Below the pieces are notes generated by a model that was given only the letters and a program-made list of their open reading frames with translations, had not been told where the DNA came from and searched no databases. A stretch of 41,730 nucleotides of DNA, taken from Flavobacteriales bacterium UBA6772. Its GTDB lineage: Bacteria; Bacteroidota; Bacteroidia; Flavobacteriales; UBA7430. The stretch covers positions 1 to 41,730 of the forward strand of contig CAJJAI010000010.1 in NCBI GenBank assembly GCA_905182215.1, in the 5' to 3' direction. Positions 17,730 through 26,085 of the stretch are shown here, in pieces; position 1 is the stretch's first letter, and every line of letters starts with the position of its first letter. Made by a program: the position numbers and the translations under genes.

Positions 17730-18959
17730 TCAGTCCGTTTTCTCCAATTGGCTTAGAATCTCATCTGTAGATAATGCAGTAGGGAAGTAATCAAGTATTT
17801 TTTTGAGTACATTTTCTACTACTGTATCCGGACAAGAAGCACCACTTGTTAATATGATGTCTATGACTTCTTTTTCGGGTAAGTAATTAATGCTCTTTAA
17901 TAGTTTTTTGTTTTCAAAGTCAAAGTGCTTTATCTCTGTAGCACTTTTAATCTCACTTTCATTACTTATAAAGTAAGTGGGTAGCTTCTCTTCACACAAC
18001 TCTACTAAGTGTGAGGTGTTAGAGCTGTTGTAACCGCCAACTACTATTGCTAAGTCTGCTTTTGTTTTTAGCAATCCGTAGGTAGAATCTTGGTTCTCGT
18101 TTGTGGCATAACAGAGTGTATCTCTGGTGTCTGCCATATGGTCTTTGCTGTTTTTTGCACCGAATTTCTCTAGCATTACACCTTTTAAGAAATTTGAAAT
18201 TGCTTGTGTCTCGGTAGCTAGCATAGTGGTTTGATTAATAACACCAATTTTATCTAAATCTGTTTTAGGATTAAAATTAGGGCTAAACTTTCCTTCAAAA
18301 GTACTTTCAAATTCTTCAAGGCTACGATTGCCTAACATGAATTCTGATAGAACTACAGCTTCTTTCATATCCTTAATAATTAAGGAAGGGGCATTTTTTT
18401 TACTGTAAGAATAGGTCGCTCTAGTTTCTTCGTGTTTGTATTTACCATGAATGATAATCGTTTTGTTTTGCTTTCCTAATTGGTCAGCTCTTTTCCAAAC
18501 TCGCGTTACAAACGGACAGGTGGTGTCGTATTTTTTAGTCTCAATTCCTTTCTTTTCTAGTAAGTCTAGAATTTCTAATGTAGTCCCAAAAGCAGGTATT
18601 ATAATGACGTCATCAGAATGAATGTCTTCCCATTCGATTAGTTGCTTTCCATAGGTATCCATAATAAACTTTATCCCTCTGTCTTGTAAATCATCATTTA
18701 CATCTGGATTATGAATCATTTGACTCAATAAGAAAATTCGCTTGTTGGGGTTTTCTTCTATAGCTTTATAAGAGATTTCAATCGCATTTTCAACTCCAAA
18801 ACAAAAGCCAAAATGACGTGCTATATGGAATCTTACAACTCCGTAGTCTAGTGTAGTTGGAGTGAAATCCTTTTTTCGAGGATCCTTTTTTTGACGAATC
18901 TCTTTTATCTTTCCTATTATGGAGGAGCGGTAATAACTAGGGATATCGAATTTTTTCAT
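17730..18959 (-). CDS. ispH: 4-hydroxy-3-methylbut-2-enyl diphosphate reductase
   Basis: The last enzyme of the non-mevalonate (MEP) isoprenoid pathway, producing IPP and DMAPP with a [4Fe-4S] cluster. The three cluster cysteines are visible: Cys53 (FGFCFGVENAI), Cys148 (DTTCPFVTRVW) and Cys376 (SGASCPDTVVE). Substrate histidines appear in MIHNPDV (residue 83) and IIHGKYKHEET. At 409 residues it is longer than the E. coli protein (about 316), which is normal for the Bacteroidota form. Its promoter region is shared with divergent rpsA. Its presence shows that the organism makes isoprenoids by the MEP route. Confidence 0.93.
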   Translation of the reverse strand: MKKFDIPSYYRSSIIGKIKEIRQKKDPRKKDFTPTTLDYGVVRFHIARHFGFCFGVENAIEISYKAIEENPNKRIFLLSQMIHNPDVNDDLQDRGIKFIMDTYGKQLIEWEDIHSDDVIIIPAFGTTLEILDLLEKKGIETKKYDTTCPFVTRVWKRADQLGKQNKTIIIHGKYKHEETRATYSYSKKNAPSLIIKDMKEAVVLSEFMLGNRSLEEFESTFEGKFSPNFNPKTDLDKIGVINQTTMLATETQAISNFLKGVMLEKFGAKNSKDHMADTRDTLCYATNENQDSTYGLLKTKADLAIVVGGYNSSNTSHLVELCEEKLPTYFISNESEIKSATEIKHFDFENKKLLKSINYLPEKEVIDIILTSGASCPDTVVENVLKKILDYFPTALSTDEILSQLEKTD

Positions 18960-18978
18960 CTACAAGGTATCTTTACCG

Positions 18979-18986
18979 CAAAAGTA
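18979..18986 (-). promoter_or_regulatory. Putative ispH -7 box
   Basis: TACTTTTG on the minus strand, 20 bp upstream of the ispH ATG; the same octamer occurs before dapD and the truncated haemoglobin gene. Confidence 0.45.
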
Positions 18987-19055
18987 TTAATTATTAAGTG
19001 AAATTGAATTAATTATTAAGTAGTAATCTAGTGTAGATTCAATCGTAATATTTTG

Positions 19056-19063
19056 TATATTTG
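19056..19063 (+). promoter_or_regulatory. Putative rpsA -7 box
   Basis: TATATTTG is an exact TAnnTTTG match 101 bp before the rpsA ATG. It implies a leader of about 95 nt, longer than for most genes here. Confidence 0.55.
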
Positions 19064-19164
19064 CGCACATTTTCTAATAAAGGTAGCGGAAAATAGTTTT
19101 TTTATATAAACCCTTTCACCCTATTTTAAAGTTACCATGGTGGAATACAAAACCCCTTTTTCCA

Positions 19165-20982
19165 ATGTCTGAGGAGAAAGCAACAATAGTAGAGGATGTA
19201 GTAGTAACTACTCCCACTGTAGAAGCAACAAATGCTTCTGAAAACAAAGATTTTGACTGGGATGCCTATGCTGAAGGTGGTCATGCGATGTACTCTAAAA
19301 CAGAGGCTGCAGAGTATGAAACCATGTACGAAGCAACGCTTCCAGAAGAAACACAAGCTGGTGTTATCGATGGTGTAGTTTTAAATCTAACTGACCGCGA
19401 AGCAATTATCACTATCGGTGGTAAGTCTGAAGGTGTGATCTCTTTAAACGAATTCCGTTACAACCCTGAATTAACAGTAGGTGACACGGTTGAAGTTTTA
19501 ATCGATCAACAAGAAGATAAAACAGGACAATTAGTATTGTCTCACCGTAAGGCACGTTCTATCCGTTCTTGGGATAGAGTTAATGCTGCTCATGATAATG
19601 AAGAAATCGTTAACGGTTTTGTGAAATGTCGTACTAAAGGTGGTATGATCGTAGATGTATTTGGAATTGAGGCATTCTTGCCAGGTTCTCAAATCGACGT
19701 GAAGCCTATCCGTGATTACGATATTTACGTAGGTAAAACTATGGAATTCAAGGTGGTGAAAATCAACCATGACTTCAAAAACGTAGTTGTATCGCACAAA
19801 GCACTTATCGAGGCTGATATCGAGCTTCAGAAGAAAGAAATTATCGGTAAACTTGAAAAAGGTCAAGTTCTTGAAGGTACTGTGAAGAATATTACTTCTT
19901 ACGGTGTGTTTATTGATCTTGGTGGTGTAGATGGACTTGTTCATATCACTGACTTATCTTGGAACCGTATCAACCATCCAAACGAGATTGTTGAATTAGA
20001 CCAAAAAATTAATGTTGTAATCTTAGACTTCGATGAAGCTAAGACTAGAATACAATTAGGTCTGAAACAATTATCTGCTCACCCATGGGATGCTCTAGAT
20101 CAAGAGTTGAAAATTGGTGACCGTGTTAAAGGAAAGGTTGTTGTAATAGCTGATTACGGTGCGTTTATCGAAATTTTACCTGGTGTAGAAGGATTGATTC
20201 ACGTTTCTGAAATGTCTTGGTCAACTCACCTAAGGTCTGCACAAGACTTTATGAAAGTTGGTGCTGAGGTAGAGGCTGAAATCTTAACTTTAGATCGTGA
20301 TGACCGTAAAATGTCTCTTGGTCTTAAGCAATTAACTACAGATCCATGGGCTGATATTTCTGAGAAATATCCTGCTAAATCTAAACATACTGGTATCGTT
20401 CGTAACTTCACTAATTTTGGTGTTTTTGTTGAATTAGAAGAAGGTGTAGACGGATTAGTTCATATTTCTGACCTTTCTTGGACTAAGAAAGTGAAGCATC
20501 CATCTGAATTTACTTCTATTGGAGCTAACCTTGATATCGTAGTTCTTGATTTAGATACTGAAAACAGAAGATTATCATTAGGTCACAAGCAGGTTGAAGA
20601 GAACCCTTGGGATACTTACGAAACAATCTTTGCTGAAGGTTCTGAGCACGAAGGTGAAGTAACTGAAGTACATGATAAAGGTACTACTGTACTCTTTAAA
20701 ACTGAAGGTGTTGAAGGGTTTGTTCCTGGAAGACATTCAGAAAAAGAAGATGGTACTAAGTTAGCTAAAGGTGATGTTGTTAAATTTAGAGTTATCGAAT
20801 TTAACAAAGGATCTAGAAAAATCGTTTTATCACATACTATCTTCTTTAAAGAGAATTTAGCTGCTGAGAAAAAGACAACTTCTAAAAATGTTAAAAATAT
20901 CCAATCTAAAGTTGAAAAAACTACTTTAGGTGATATTGATGCATTAGCTGCTTTAAAAAGTAAACTAGAAAAAGGAGAGTAA
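19165..20982 (+). CDS. rpsA: 30S ribosomal protein S1
   Basis: S1 binds mRNA and brings it to the 30S subunit. The 605-residue protein has an acidic N-terminal extension of about 55 residues and then six S1 (OB-fold) repeats, recognisable by GVVLNLTDREAIITI, GFVKCRTKGGMIVDV, GTVKNITSYGVFIDL, GKVVVIADYGAFIEI, GIVRNFTNFGVFVEL and GEVTEVHDKGTTVLF. The tail is lysine-rich. Codon use differs from the neighbours: arginine is often CGT and glycine GGT, as expected for a highly expressed gene. It has its own promoter with a leader of about 95 nt and a strong terminator, so it is transcribed alone. An antisense frame at 19531-19944 is a shadow. Confidence 0.95.
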   Translation: MSEEKATIVEDVVVTTPTVEATNASENKDFDWDAYAEGGHAMYSKTEAAEYETMYEATLPEETQAGVIDGVVLNLTDREAIITIGGKSEGVISLNEFRYNPELTVGDTVEVLIDQQEDKTGQLVLSHRKARSIRSWDRVNAAHDNEEIVNGFVKCRTKGGMIVDVFGIEAFLPGSQIDVKPIRDYDIYVGKTMEFKVVKINHDFKNVVVSHKALIEADIELQKKEIIGKLEKGQVLEGTVKNITSYGVFIDLGGVDGLVHITDLSWNRINHPNEIVELDQKINVVILDFDEAKTRIQLGLKQLSAHPWDALDQELKIGDRVKGKVVVIADYGAFIEILPGVEGLIHVSEMSWSTHLRSAQDFMKVGAEVEAEILTLDRDDRKMSLGLKQLTTDPWADISEKYPAKSKHTGIVRNFTNFGVFVELEEGVDGLVHISDLSWTKKVKHPSEFTSIGANLDIVVLDLDTENRRLSLGHKQVEENPWDTYETIFAEGSEHEGEVTEVHDKGTTVLFKTEGVEGFVPGRHSEKEDGTKLAKGDVVKFRVIEFNKGSRKIVLSHTIFFKENLAAEKKTTSKNVKNIQSKVEKTTLGDIDALAALKSKLEKGE

Positions 20983-21005
20983 TTTCAATCCTTTTTTAAA
21001 TACTT

Positions 21006-21038
21006 AAAGCCTCCGAATTTATTCGGAGGCTTTTTTTT
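21006..21038 (+). terminator. Strong terminator after rpsA
   Basis: A 13-bp stem, AAAGCCTCCGAAT (21006-21018) with ATTCGGAGGCTTT (21021-21033), has a very small loop and continues into a run of eight T (21031-21038). Confidence 0.93.
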
Positions 21039-21073
21039 GACCATTAGTGTAGAAGAATTTAGAATAACAATAC

Positions 21074-21081
21074 TATATTTG
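21074..21081 (+). promoter_or_regulatory. Putative pyrR -7 box, leaderless start
   Basis: TATATTTG ends only 5 bp before the pyrR ATG at 21087. With the usual distance from this box, transcription would start at or next to the A of the start codon, giving a leaderless or nearly leaderless mRNA. Confidence 0.5.
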
Positions 21082-21086
21082 TTGCT

Positions 21087-21629
21087 ATGGGTGAAAAAAT
21101 ACTATTCAATCATAAAGAGCTAGATTTAAGTGTTAATCGCTTATGCTGGCAACTGATTGAGAATCATTGCGACTTTGAAAATACTGTTTTAATAGGAATG
21201 CAACCTAGAGGATACTTCCTCGCACAAAAAATACATGCTCGTTTACTAGCCTTAACTGGTATACAAGATATATCATTAGGTTCTTTGGATATAACGTTCT
21301 TTAGAGACGATTTTAGAAGAAGAGAAGAACCCCTGGCTGCTAATCAGACCAATATTAACTTTTTAGTAGAAGGAAAAAAGGTTGTTTTTATTGATGATGT
21401 ACTTTATACCGGTAGAAGTATTCGTGCAGGTATGGATGCCATAAATTCTTTTGGTAGACCTCAGCAAATTGAACTTCTCGTATTAATAGACAGACGTTTT
21501 AGTAGAGAGCTACCTATTGAACCTAACTATGTTGGGAAAACAGTGGATGCAATCGATACTGAAAAAGTTCTTGTAGAGTGGTCTGATGACGAAAATAGAA
21601 ATGGTTTAGTTAGATTGATAAGAGAATAG
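21087..21629 (+). CDS. pyrR: PyrR bifunctional regulator/uracil phosphoribosyltransferase
   Basis: A 180-residue phosphoribosyltransferase-fold protein. The PRPP loop is VVFIDDVLYTGRS (99-111, Asp103-Asp104 and Thr108-Gly109), and MQPRGYFLA at 38-46 is the typical PyrR pyrophosphate loop. In Firmicutes PyrR binds pyr mRNA and causes attenuation in response to UMP; it also makes UMP from uracil weakly. Here it heads an operon with pyrB (2-bp gap) and a small STAS-like gene. There is no room for an attenuator between its promoter and its start codon, so regulation of its own operon by the classical leader mechanism is unlikely. Confidence 0.92.
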   Translation: MGEKILFNHKELDLSVNRLCWQLIENHCDFENTVLIGMQPRGYFLAQKIHARLLALTGIQDISLGSLDITFFRDDFRRREEPLAANQTNINFLVEGKKVVFIDDVLYTGRSIRAGMDAINSFGRPQQIELLVLIDRRFSRELPIEPNYVGKTVDAIDTEKVLVEWSDDENRNGLVRLIRE

Positions 21630-21631
21630 AT

Positions 21632-22567
21632 ATGGGAAGTTTAAGTGTAAACCATTTAGTTGGTATAAAAGAGTTGTCTAAAGATGATATCGAGCTGATT
21701 TTTCAAACTGCCGATAATTTTAAGTCTGTAATAAATAGACCTATAAAAAAGGTTCCTTCTTTAAGAGATATAACAATAGCTAATTTATTTTTTGAGAATT
21801 CTACCAGAACTCGTTTATCCTTCGAATTAGCTGAGAAACGATTGTCTGCGGATGTAATCAATTTTTCTGCGGCTTCATCTTCAGTAAAAAAAGGTGAAAC
21901 TTTAATCGATACTGTAAACAATATTTTAGCCATGAAGGTTGATATGGTGGTGATGCGTCATCCCAATCCCGGAGCGGCTAAGTTTTTATCAGAAAATGTA
22001 GACTCTAGGATCGTTAACGCAGGTGATGGTGCTCATGAGCACCCAACACAAGCCTTATTAGACTCTTATTCAATTAGAGAGAAACTTGGCTCGGTAAAAG
22101 GAAAAAAAATTGTTATTGTTGGTGATATAGTACATTCTAGAGTCGCGCTTTCGAATATATTTTGCCTGCAAAAACAAGGAGCCGAAGTGATGGTTTGTGG
22201 GCCTGCAACCCTAATACCTAAGTACATAAAAGAATTAGGCGTTAAGGTAGAACACGATTTGCGTAAAGCACTAGAATGGTGTGATGTAGCAAATATGCTA
22301 CGTATACAGCTTGAGCGAATGGATGTGAAGTATTTCCCTTCTATTAGAGAATATACAATGCTTTATGGTTTAGATAAACCTTTGTTAGATTCTCTTTCCA
22401 AAAAAATAATTGTAATGCATCCAGGACCTATAAATAGAGGTGTAGAAATTACTTCGGATGTTGCAGACAGTGATCAAGCGATAATTTTAGATCAAGTAGA
22501 AAATGGTGTAGCCATACGTATGGCAGTCATTTATCTATTAGCACAAACCATAAAAAGAGTAGAATAA
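21632..22567 (+). CDS. pyrB: Aspartate carbamoyltransferase catalytic subunit
   Basis: PyrB joins carbamoyl phosphate and aspartate in the first committed step of pyrimidine synthesis. The 311-residue protein has the carbamoyl-phosphate motif STRTR at 57-61 (FFENSTRTRLSFE), the HPTQALLD segment, and the aspartate-loop motif HPGPINRGVE near the C-terminus. No regulatory-chain gene (pyrI) follows, so the enzyme is probably a simple trimer or a PyrR-linked type. It follows pyrR by 2 bp, and its TAA overlaps the ATG of the next gene by one base, which implies one transcript. Confidence 0.95.
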   Translation: MGSLSVNHLVGIKELSKDDIELIFQTADNFKSVINRPIKKVPSLRDITIANLFFENSTRTRLSFELAEKRLSADVINFSAASSSVKKGETLIDTVNNILAMKVDMVVMRHPNPGAAKFLSENVDSRIVNAGDGAHEHPTQALLDSYSIREKLGSVKGKKIVIVGDIVHSRVALSNIFCLQKQGAEVMVCGPATLIPKYIKELGVKVEHDLRKALEWCDVANMLRIQLERMDVKYFPSIREYTMLYGLDKPLLDSLSKKIIVMHPGPINRGVEITSDVADSDQAIILDQVENGVAIRMAVIYLLAQTIKRVE

Positions 22568-22890
22568 TGTCTTGGATTCTACAGAAAGAAGAGAAATATA
22601 CCCTGTTTACTCCTCATTTTTCAGATGTTCTAGCCTTTGAGGAATCACTTTCCACCTTTAAAGCCGATGTCAATAAAGTAATTGATTGTTGTTCAATATT
22701 ATTGACTCCCACTACAATAGATTTATTAGCTAAAGCATACGAACTTCATTTTAGTGCGCAGGTTTCATTTATTGTTGTTATTTCTGACAAAGAAGATATG
22801 GATCGTTTGGAAGAACATTTTATTGTAGTTCCTACCATATCTGAGGCAATTGATTATATTTACATGGAAGAATTAGAAAAAAACCTTTAA
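22567..22890 (+). CDS. Small STAS-like protein of pyrB-rnz neighbourhood
   Basis: A 107-residue protein with no signal peptide. It alternates strands and helices: FTPHFSDVLAFEESLSTF, SILLTPTTIDLLAKAYELH, VSFIVVISD and a conserved-looking end, FIVVPTISEAIDYIYMEELEKNL. From memory, flavobacterial genomes have a similar roughly 110-residue STAS/anti-sigma-antagonist-like protein next to rnz, with the same VVPTxxEAxDxIxMEExE end; it is sometimes mislabelled ribonuclease Z. The nuclease gene itself lies 3.2 kb downstream here. It overlaps pyrB by one base, so it belongs to the pyr operon. Function unknown; a regulatory or docking role is inference. Confidence 0.6.
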   Translation: MSWILQKEEKYTLFTPHFSDVLAFEESLSTFKADVNKVIDCCSILLTPTTIDLLAKAYELHFSAQVSFIVVISDKEDMDRLEEHFIVVPTISEAIDYIYMEELEKNL

Positions 22891-22900
22891 CAAAAACATT

Positions 22901-23707
22901 ATGAAAAAACTTTTTACTCTATCATTACTAGCATTATTGTCTGTTCAATTTTCTTCTGCTCAAGAAGCAGGTTTTTATCCGCCAGATGGTTCTACATACA
23001 ATGCAGATAGTTCGATTGTAACACTTCCTAGTGCTTACCTAGAATCTAATTATAGTGACACAATCGTATTTTATGTCTCCGAAACCTTTTCTGTTGATTT
23101 AGGTGGACAGACCATAGAATTACCTTTTAACTTTGCTGAAATTACAGGTGTTACTACTCCAAACGGAATGGATTACTCTTGTAATCCCGAAAATTGTTAT
23201 TTTGAACCTAATACTTCTGGAGAAGTTGTCCTGTATGGAACTCCAACCGATACTGGTCTGTATGAATTGGAGCTTACTGCTTTTGTGTCTATAAATGCTG
23301 CTCCACTCGGTGTGAATATGGACTTAGAATTTGAAATACCTTATACAGGTGGAAACGAGCTATTGGATATAGCTCTTGGGACAGATTATTCTGTAATAAA
23401 TGCTGTTGTTCCTACATTTTTGATTAATGTAGAACCAGGAATCATTGGGCTTGAAGAAGTTTCTCCTTTAGCTAATGTAGTGGTTTACCCTAACCCTGCT
23501 ACTTCAGAAGTTTCTTTTGAGTTTACGTCAGCTAATGAGAATACTCAGATTCAAATTTTTGATTTATTAGGAAATAGAGTTTTTAACAACACATTCTCAA
23601 ATGAGCTTGTAAGAGTTAATACTTCTAATTTCACAAACGGTGTATATATTTACAAATTAGGTTCTGCAAATAACAGTTCTGTTGGTAGATTAATCGTTAA
23701 TAAATAG
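22901..23707 (+). CDS. Secreted protein with T9SS sorting domain
   Basis: A 268-residue exported protein. The signal peptide is LFTLSLLALLSVQFSSAQ, cut after SAQ or SSA. Residues 22-190 are a beta-rich region of unknown function containing two cysteines (SCNPENCYF). The last 80 residues are a type A T9SS sorting domain: VVVYPNPATSEVSFEF, IQIFDLLGNRVFNN, then NGVYIYKL and a C-terminal GRLIVNK. It therefore crosses the outer membrane by T9SS and is probably released or attached to the surface. I do not recognise the N-terminal part. It starts 10 bp after the STAS-like gene and ends with its own terminator. Confidence 0.8.
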   Translation: MKKLFTLSLLALLSVQFSSAQEAGFYPPDGSTYNADSSIVTLPSAYLESNYSDTIVFYVSETFSVDLGGQTIELPFNFAEITGVTTPNGMDYSCNPENCYFEPNTSGEVVLYGTPTDTGLYELELTAFVSINAAPLGVNMDLEFEIPYTGGNELLDIALGTDYSVINAVVPTFLINVEPGIIGLEEVSPLANVVVYPNPATSEVSFEFTSANENTQIQIFDLLGNRVFNNTFSNELVRVNTSNFTNGVYIYKLGSANNSSVGRLIVNK

Positions 23708-23722
23708 TTAAACCCACATTCT

Positions 23723-23750
23723 AAAAGCTGCCTTGTGCAGCTTTTTTTTT
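23723..23750 (+). terminator. Terminator after T9SS cargo gene
   Basis: AAAAGCTGC (23723-23731) and GCAGCTTTT (23737-23745) form a 9-bp stem with a CTTGT loop, continuing into a run of about ten T. Confidence 0.88.
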
Positions 23751-23787
23751 TGGAATAATTTTTGCTTTAAGTAATTTAAACTTATTT

Positions 23788-26019
23788 ATGAAAAATCTAC
23801 TCATTATTTTGTTCCTGCTGTTTTCTTTTCAACTAACAGCCCAAAATAGTACTCCATATGCGAATACTAGTTTAGTTCATCTTAAATCTATTAGTCCAGA
23901 GATTGAAGCTGCATTACATGATTTAGATGTTACTTTTTTATCTTGTAGAGAGCACCAATCAAGTTCTGATATTATTGTTTCCGAAACAGCTTTAAATTGG
24001 CTTTCTAATAATGAGGTTGTTTTTGAAACACTTGTTAGCGATTTAAAACAGAAAATTGATAACGATAATGCAGCAATGGAATTAGTACGATCTCAACGAG
24101 ATGGTGAGGAGTGGTACACAATTTATAGAACTTACGATGAAGTACAAGATAAATTGGTTGAGATAGCGAATTCTAGTTCTGTTGCAACTCTAATTGATTT
24201 AGGCGATTCGTACGAAAACAGAGCAATTAAAGGATTGAAGTTTAGTACTGGAGGAAATGATAAACCTGCGGTATTTTTCAATGGTTGTCAGCACGCAAGA
24301 GAATGGGTTACCGTAATGGCAACCACTTATTTTGCAGATCAATTAGCACAGCAATATATTTCCGATAGTTTTACTGAAAGTCTTTTAGATCTTGTAGACG
24401 TATATATCATTCCAATTGTGAATCCTGATGGCTATGTTTATACGCATACAACTGATAGATATTGGAGGAAAAATAGACAGCCAAATACAAATTCTTCTTG
24501 TGTAGGAACCGATTTAAATAGAAACTGGGAGGCTGATTGGAATGGAGGAGAGAGTACAAGTACTTCAGAATGCTCTGATATTTATGTTGGATCAGGTGCT
24601 TTCTCTGCAACTGAGGCTACAGTTTTAAAAAACTATATGGAATCAATTCCTAATCTAAAAGGACATTTAGATATTCATTCTTATTCAGCTTTAGTACTTG
24701 GACCTTGGGGATATACAAACACTGAATCTCCAGATCATGCTGAAATTGTTAGTCTAGGAAATGCAATGAACGATGCGATTACAAATACGAATAATTATCC
24801 TTTTACTTTTGGTGTAGGAGATGCCGACGGAGCTATTTACTTAGCTAGTGGTACCATGCCAGATTGGTCTTACGACGAATTAGGAGCCTTAGGTTATACT
24901 TTCGAATTAAGACCTAATTCCTCATCTGGAGGTGGTTTCGAATTACCTGAGAGTCAAATTTTAGATGCATGTGCAGAGAACTACAATGGTGCTATGGAAA
25001 TGATTATTTGGGCGGCAGACATACAAAGTGGTTGTATGGATGCTTCTGCATGTAATTACGATGCAAATGCAACAGTAGATGATGGCTCTTGTGCTGAATT
25101 AGATGAATGTGGCGAATGTGGTGGTAGTGGACCTAGTTCTGGATACGATTGTGATGGCAATTGTATAACTGGCGAAACACTTACGATTCAGTTAGAGGAT
25201 TCTTACGGTGATGGATGGAACGGGAATAATTTGACTATTAATGGAACTTCTATCACTATGAATAGTGGGACTTCTTCAACTGAAATTCTTTGTTATGATT
25301 CTAACACGTGTATTTCAGTAAGCTGCGATGGCGGTTCTTGGCAAGAAGAAGTTTCGTGGACTATATTAAATTCTGATGGTGAAGAGTTGTTAATTGGTGG
25401 CGCTCCTTTTACTGGAGAGTTTGGTAACTGTTCATCTGAAATTCCAGGTTGTACAGATCCTTTAGCTACAAATTATAACGCTCTTGCAACCTTTGATGAT
25501 GGTTCTTGTGAGTATTCTTCAGCTACAGATGTACAAATTATTAGTCTTCCTTTGGGTTGGTTTATTTTTTCAACATATATACAACCACAAACTCCTGCTA
25601 TAAACGATTTAGTAAGTTCAATTTTCGAAGCAACTATTATTGTAAAAGATGCGGAGGGATTAGCTTATTTACCAAATTGGGATTTTAACGGAATTGGTAA
25701 TGCTATTGATGGTGAAGCCTATTTAATCAAGCTTTCAGAAAATCAGAATTTAAGTATTTCGGGAACTAAAATCATTCCAGAGGACTTTGTAATCAATTTA
25801 GAAACAGGTTGGAGTTTATTGGGTTATTTAAGAGATTCTCCTGCCAATTTAGTTACTATGTTAGCAGATATAAATGAGCAGATTATTATCGTTAAAACTT
25901 TCGATGGAACTGCTTATTTACCAGATTGGAATTTTAATGGTATTGGAGATATGTCTCCTGGTCAGGGTTATCAGATAAAAGTCAATTCAAATGTGAGTTT
26001 TTCTTATCCTCCAAACTAA
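23788..26019 (+). CDS. Secreted M14 zinc carboxypeptidase with repeat tail
   Basis: A 743-residue exported protein (signal peptide to about residue 19). Residues 25-105 look like a propeptide. The M14 domain has zinc ligands His169/Glu172 (CQHAREW) and His297 (LDIHSYS), substrate residues Asn244-Arg245 (DLNRNW), NPDGY at 212-216, and the catalytic Glu373 (FELRP). It is followed by a cysteine-rich linker with two GC(M/T)D...DDGSC repeats of the kind seen in marine Bacteroidota, a DSYGDGWNGN segment between them, and two tandem copies of a module of about 75 residues (AYLPNWDFNGIG and AYLPDWNFNGIG). No standard type A T9SS domain is seen at the C-terminus, which ends SFSYPPN. It probably degrades peptides outside the cell. 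Confidence 0.88.
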   Translation: MKNLLIILFLLFSFQLTAQNSTPYANTSLVHLKSISPEIEAALHDLDVTFLSCREHQSSSDIIVSETALNWLSNNEVVFETLVSDLKQKIDNDNAAMELVRSQRDGEEWYTIYRTYDEVQDKLVEIANSSSVATLIDLGDSYENRAIKGLKFSTGGNDKPAVFFNGCQHAREWVTVMATTYFADQLAQQYISDSFTESLLDLVDVYIIPIVNPDGYVYTHTTDRYWRKNRQPNTNSSCVGTDLNRNWEADWNGGESTSTSECSDIYVGSGAFSATEATVLKNYMESIPNLKGHLDIHSYSALVLGPWGYTNTESPDHAEIVSLGNAMNDAITNTNNYPFTFGVGDADGAIYLASGTMPDWSYDELGALGYTFELRPNSSSGGGFELPESQILDACAENYNGAMEMIIWAADIQSGCMDASACNYDANATVDDGSCAELDECGECGGSGPSSGYDCDGNCITGETLTIQLEDSYGDGWNGNNLTINGTSITMNSGTSSTEILCYDSNTCISVSCDGGSWQEEVSWTILNSDGEELLIGGAPFTGEFGNCSSEIPGCTDPLATNYNALATFDDGSCEYSSATDVQIISLPLGWFIFSTYIQPQTPAINDLVSSIFEATIIVKDAEGLAYLPNWDFNGIGNAIDGEAYLIKLSENQNLSISGTKIIPEDFVINLETGWSLLGYLRDSPANLVTMLADINEQIIIVKTFDGTAYLPDWNFNGIGDMSPGQGYQIKVNSNVSFSYPPN

Positions 26020-26040
26020 GCAAAACTTAATATTTAAAAT

Positions 26041-26078
26041 AAAATGCCTTTTGTACATATGTACAAAAGGCATTTTTT
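26041..26078 (+). terminator. Terminator formed by a perfect 36-nt palindrome
   Basis: Bases 26041-26058 are the exact reverse complement of 26059-26076, with no unpaired loop in DNA (in RNA the central bases form the loop). A run of six T closes it. It follows the peptidase gene by 22 bp. An in-frame ATG at 26044 lies inside it, which explains an artefactual extension of the rnz frame. Confidence 0.88.
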
Positions 26079-26085
26079 ATTTTTG
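26078..26085 (+). promoter_or_regulatory. Putative rnz -7 box
   Basis: TATTTTTG begins at the last T of the preceding terminator and would start transcription about 15 nt before the rnz ATG at 26107. Confidence 0.5.

Noticed and set aside
19531-19944. Antisense reading frame of 137 codons inside rpsA
   Set aside because: It lies wholly within six clear S1 repeats on the other strand and has no recognisable domain; it is a frame shadow.
23756-23764. TAATTTTTG as a -7 box for the M14 peptidase gene
   Set aside because: The spacing is one base too long for TAnnTTTG.
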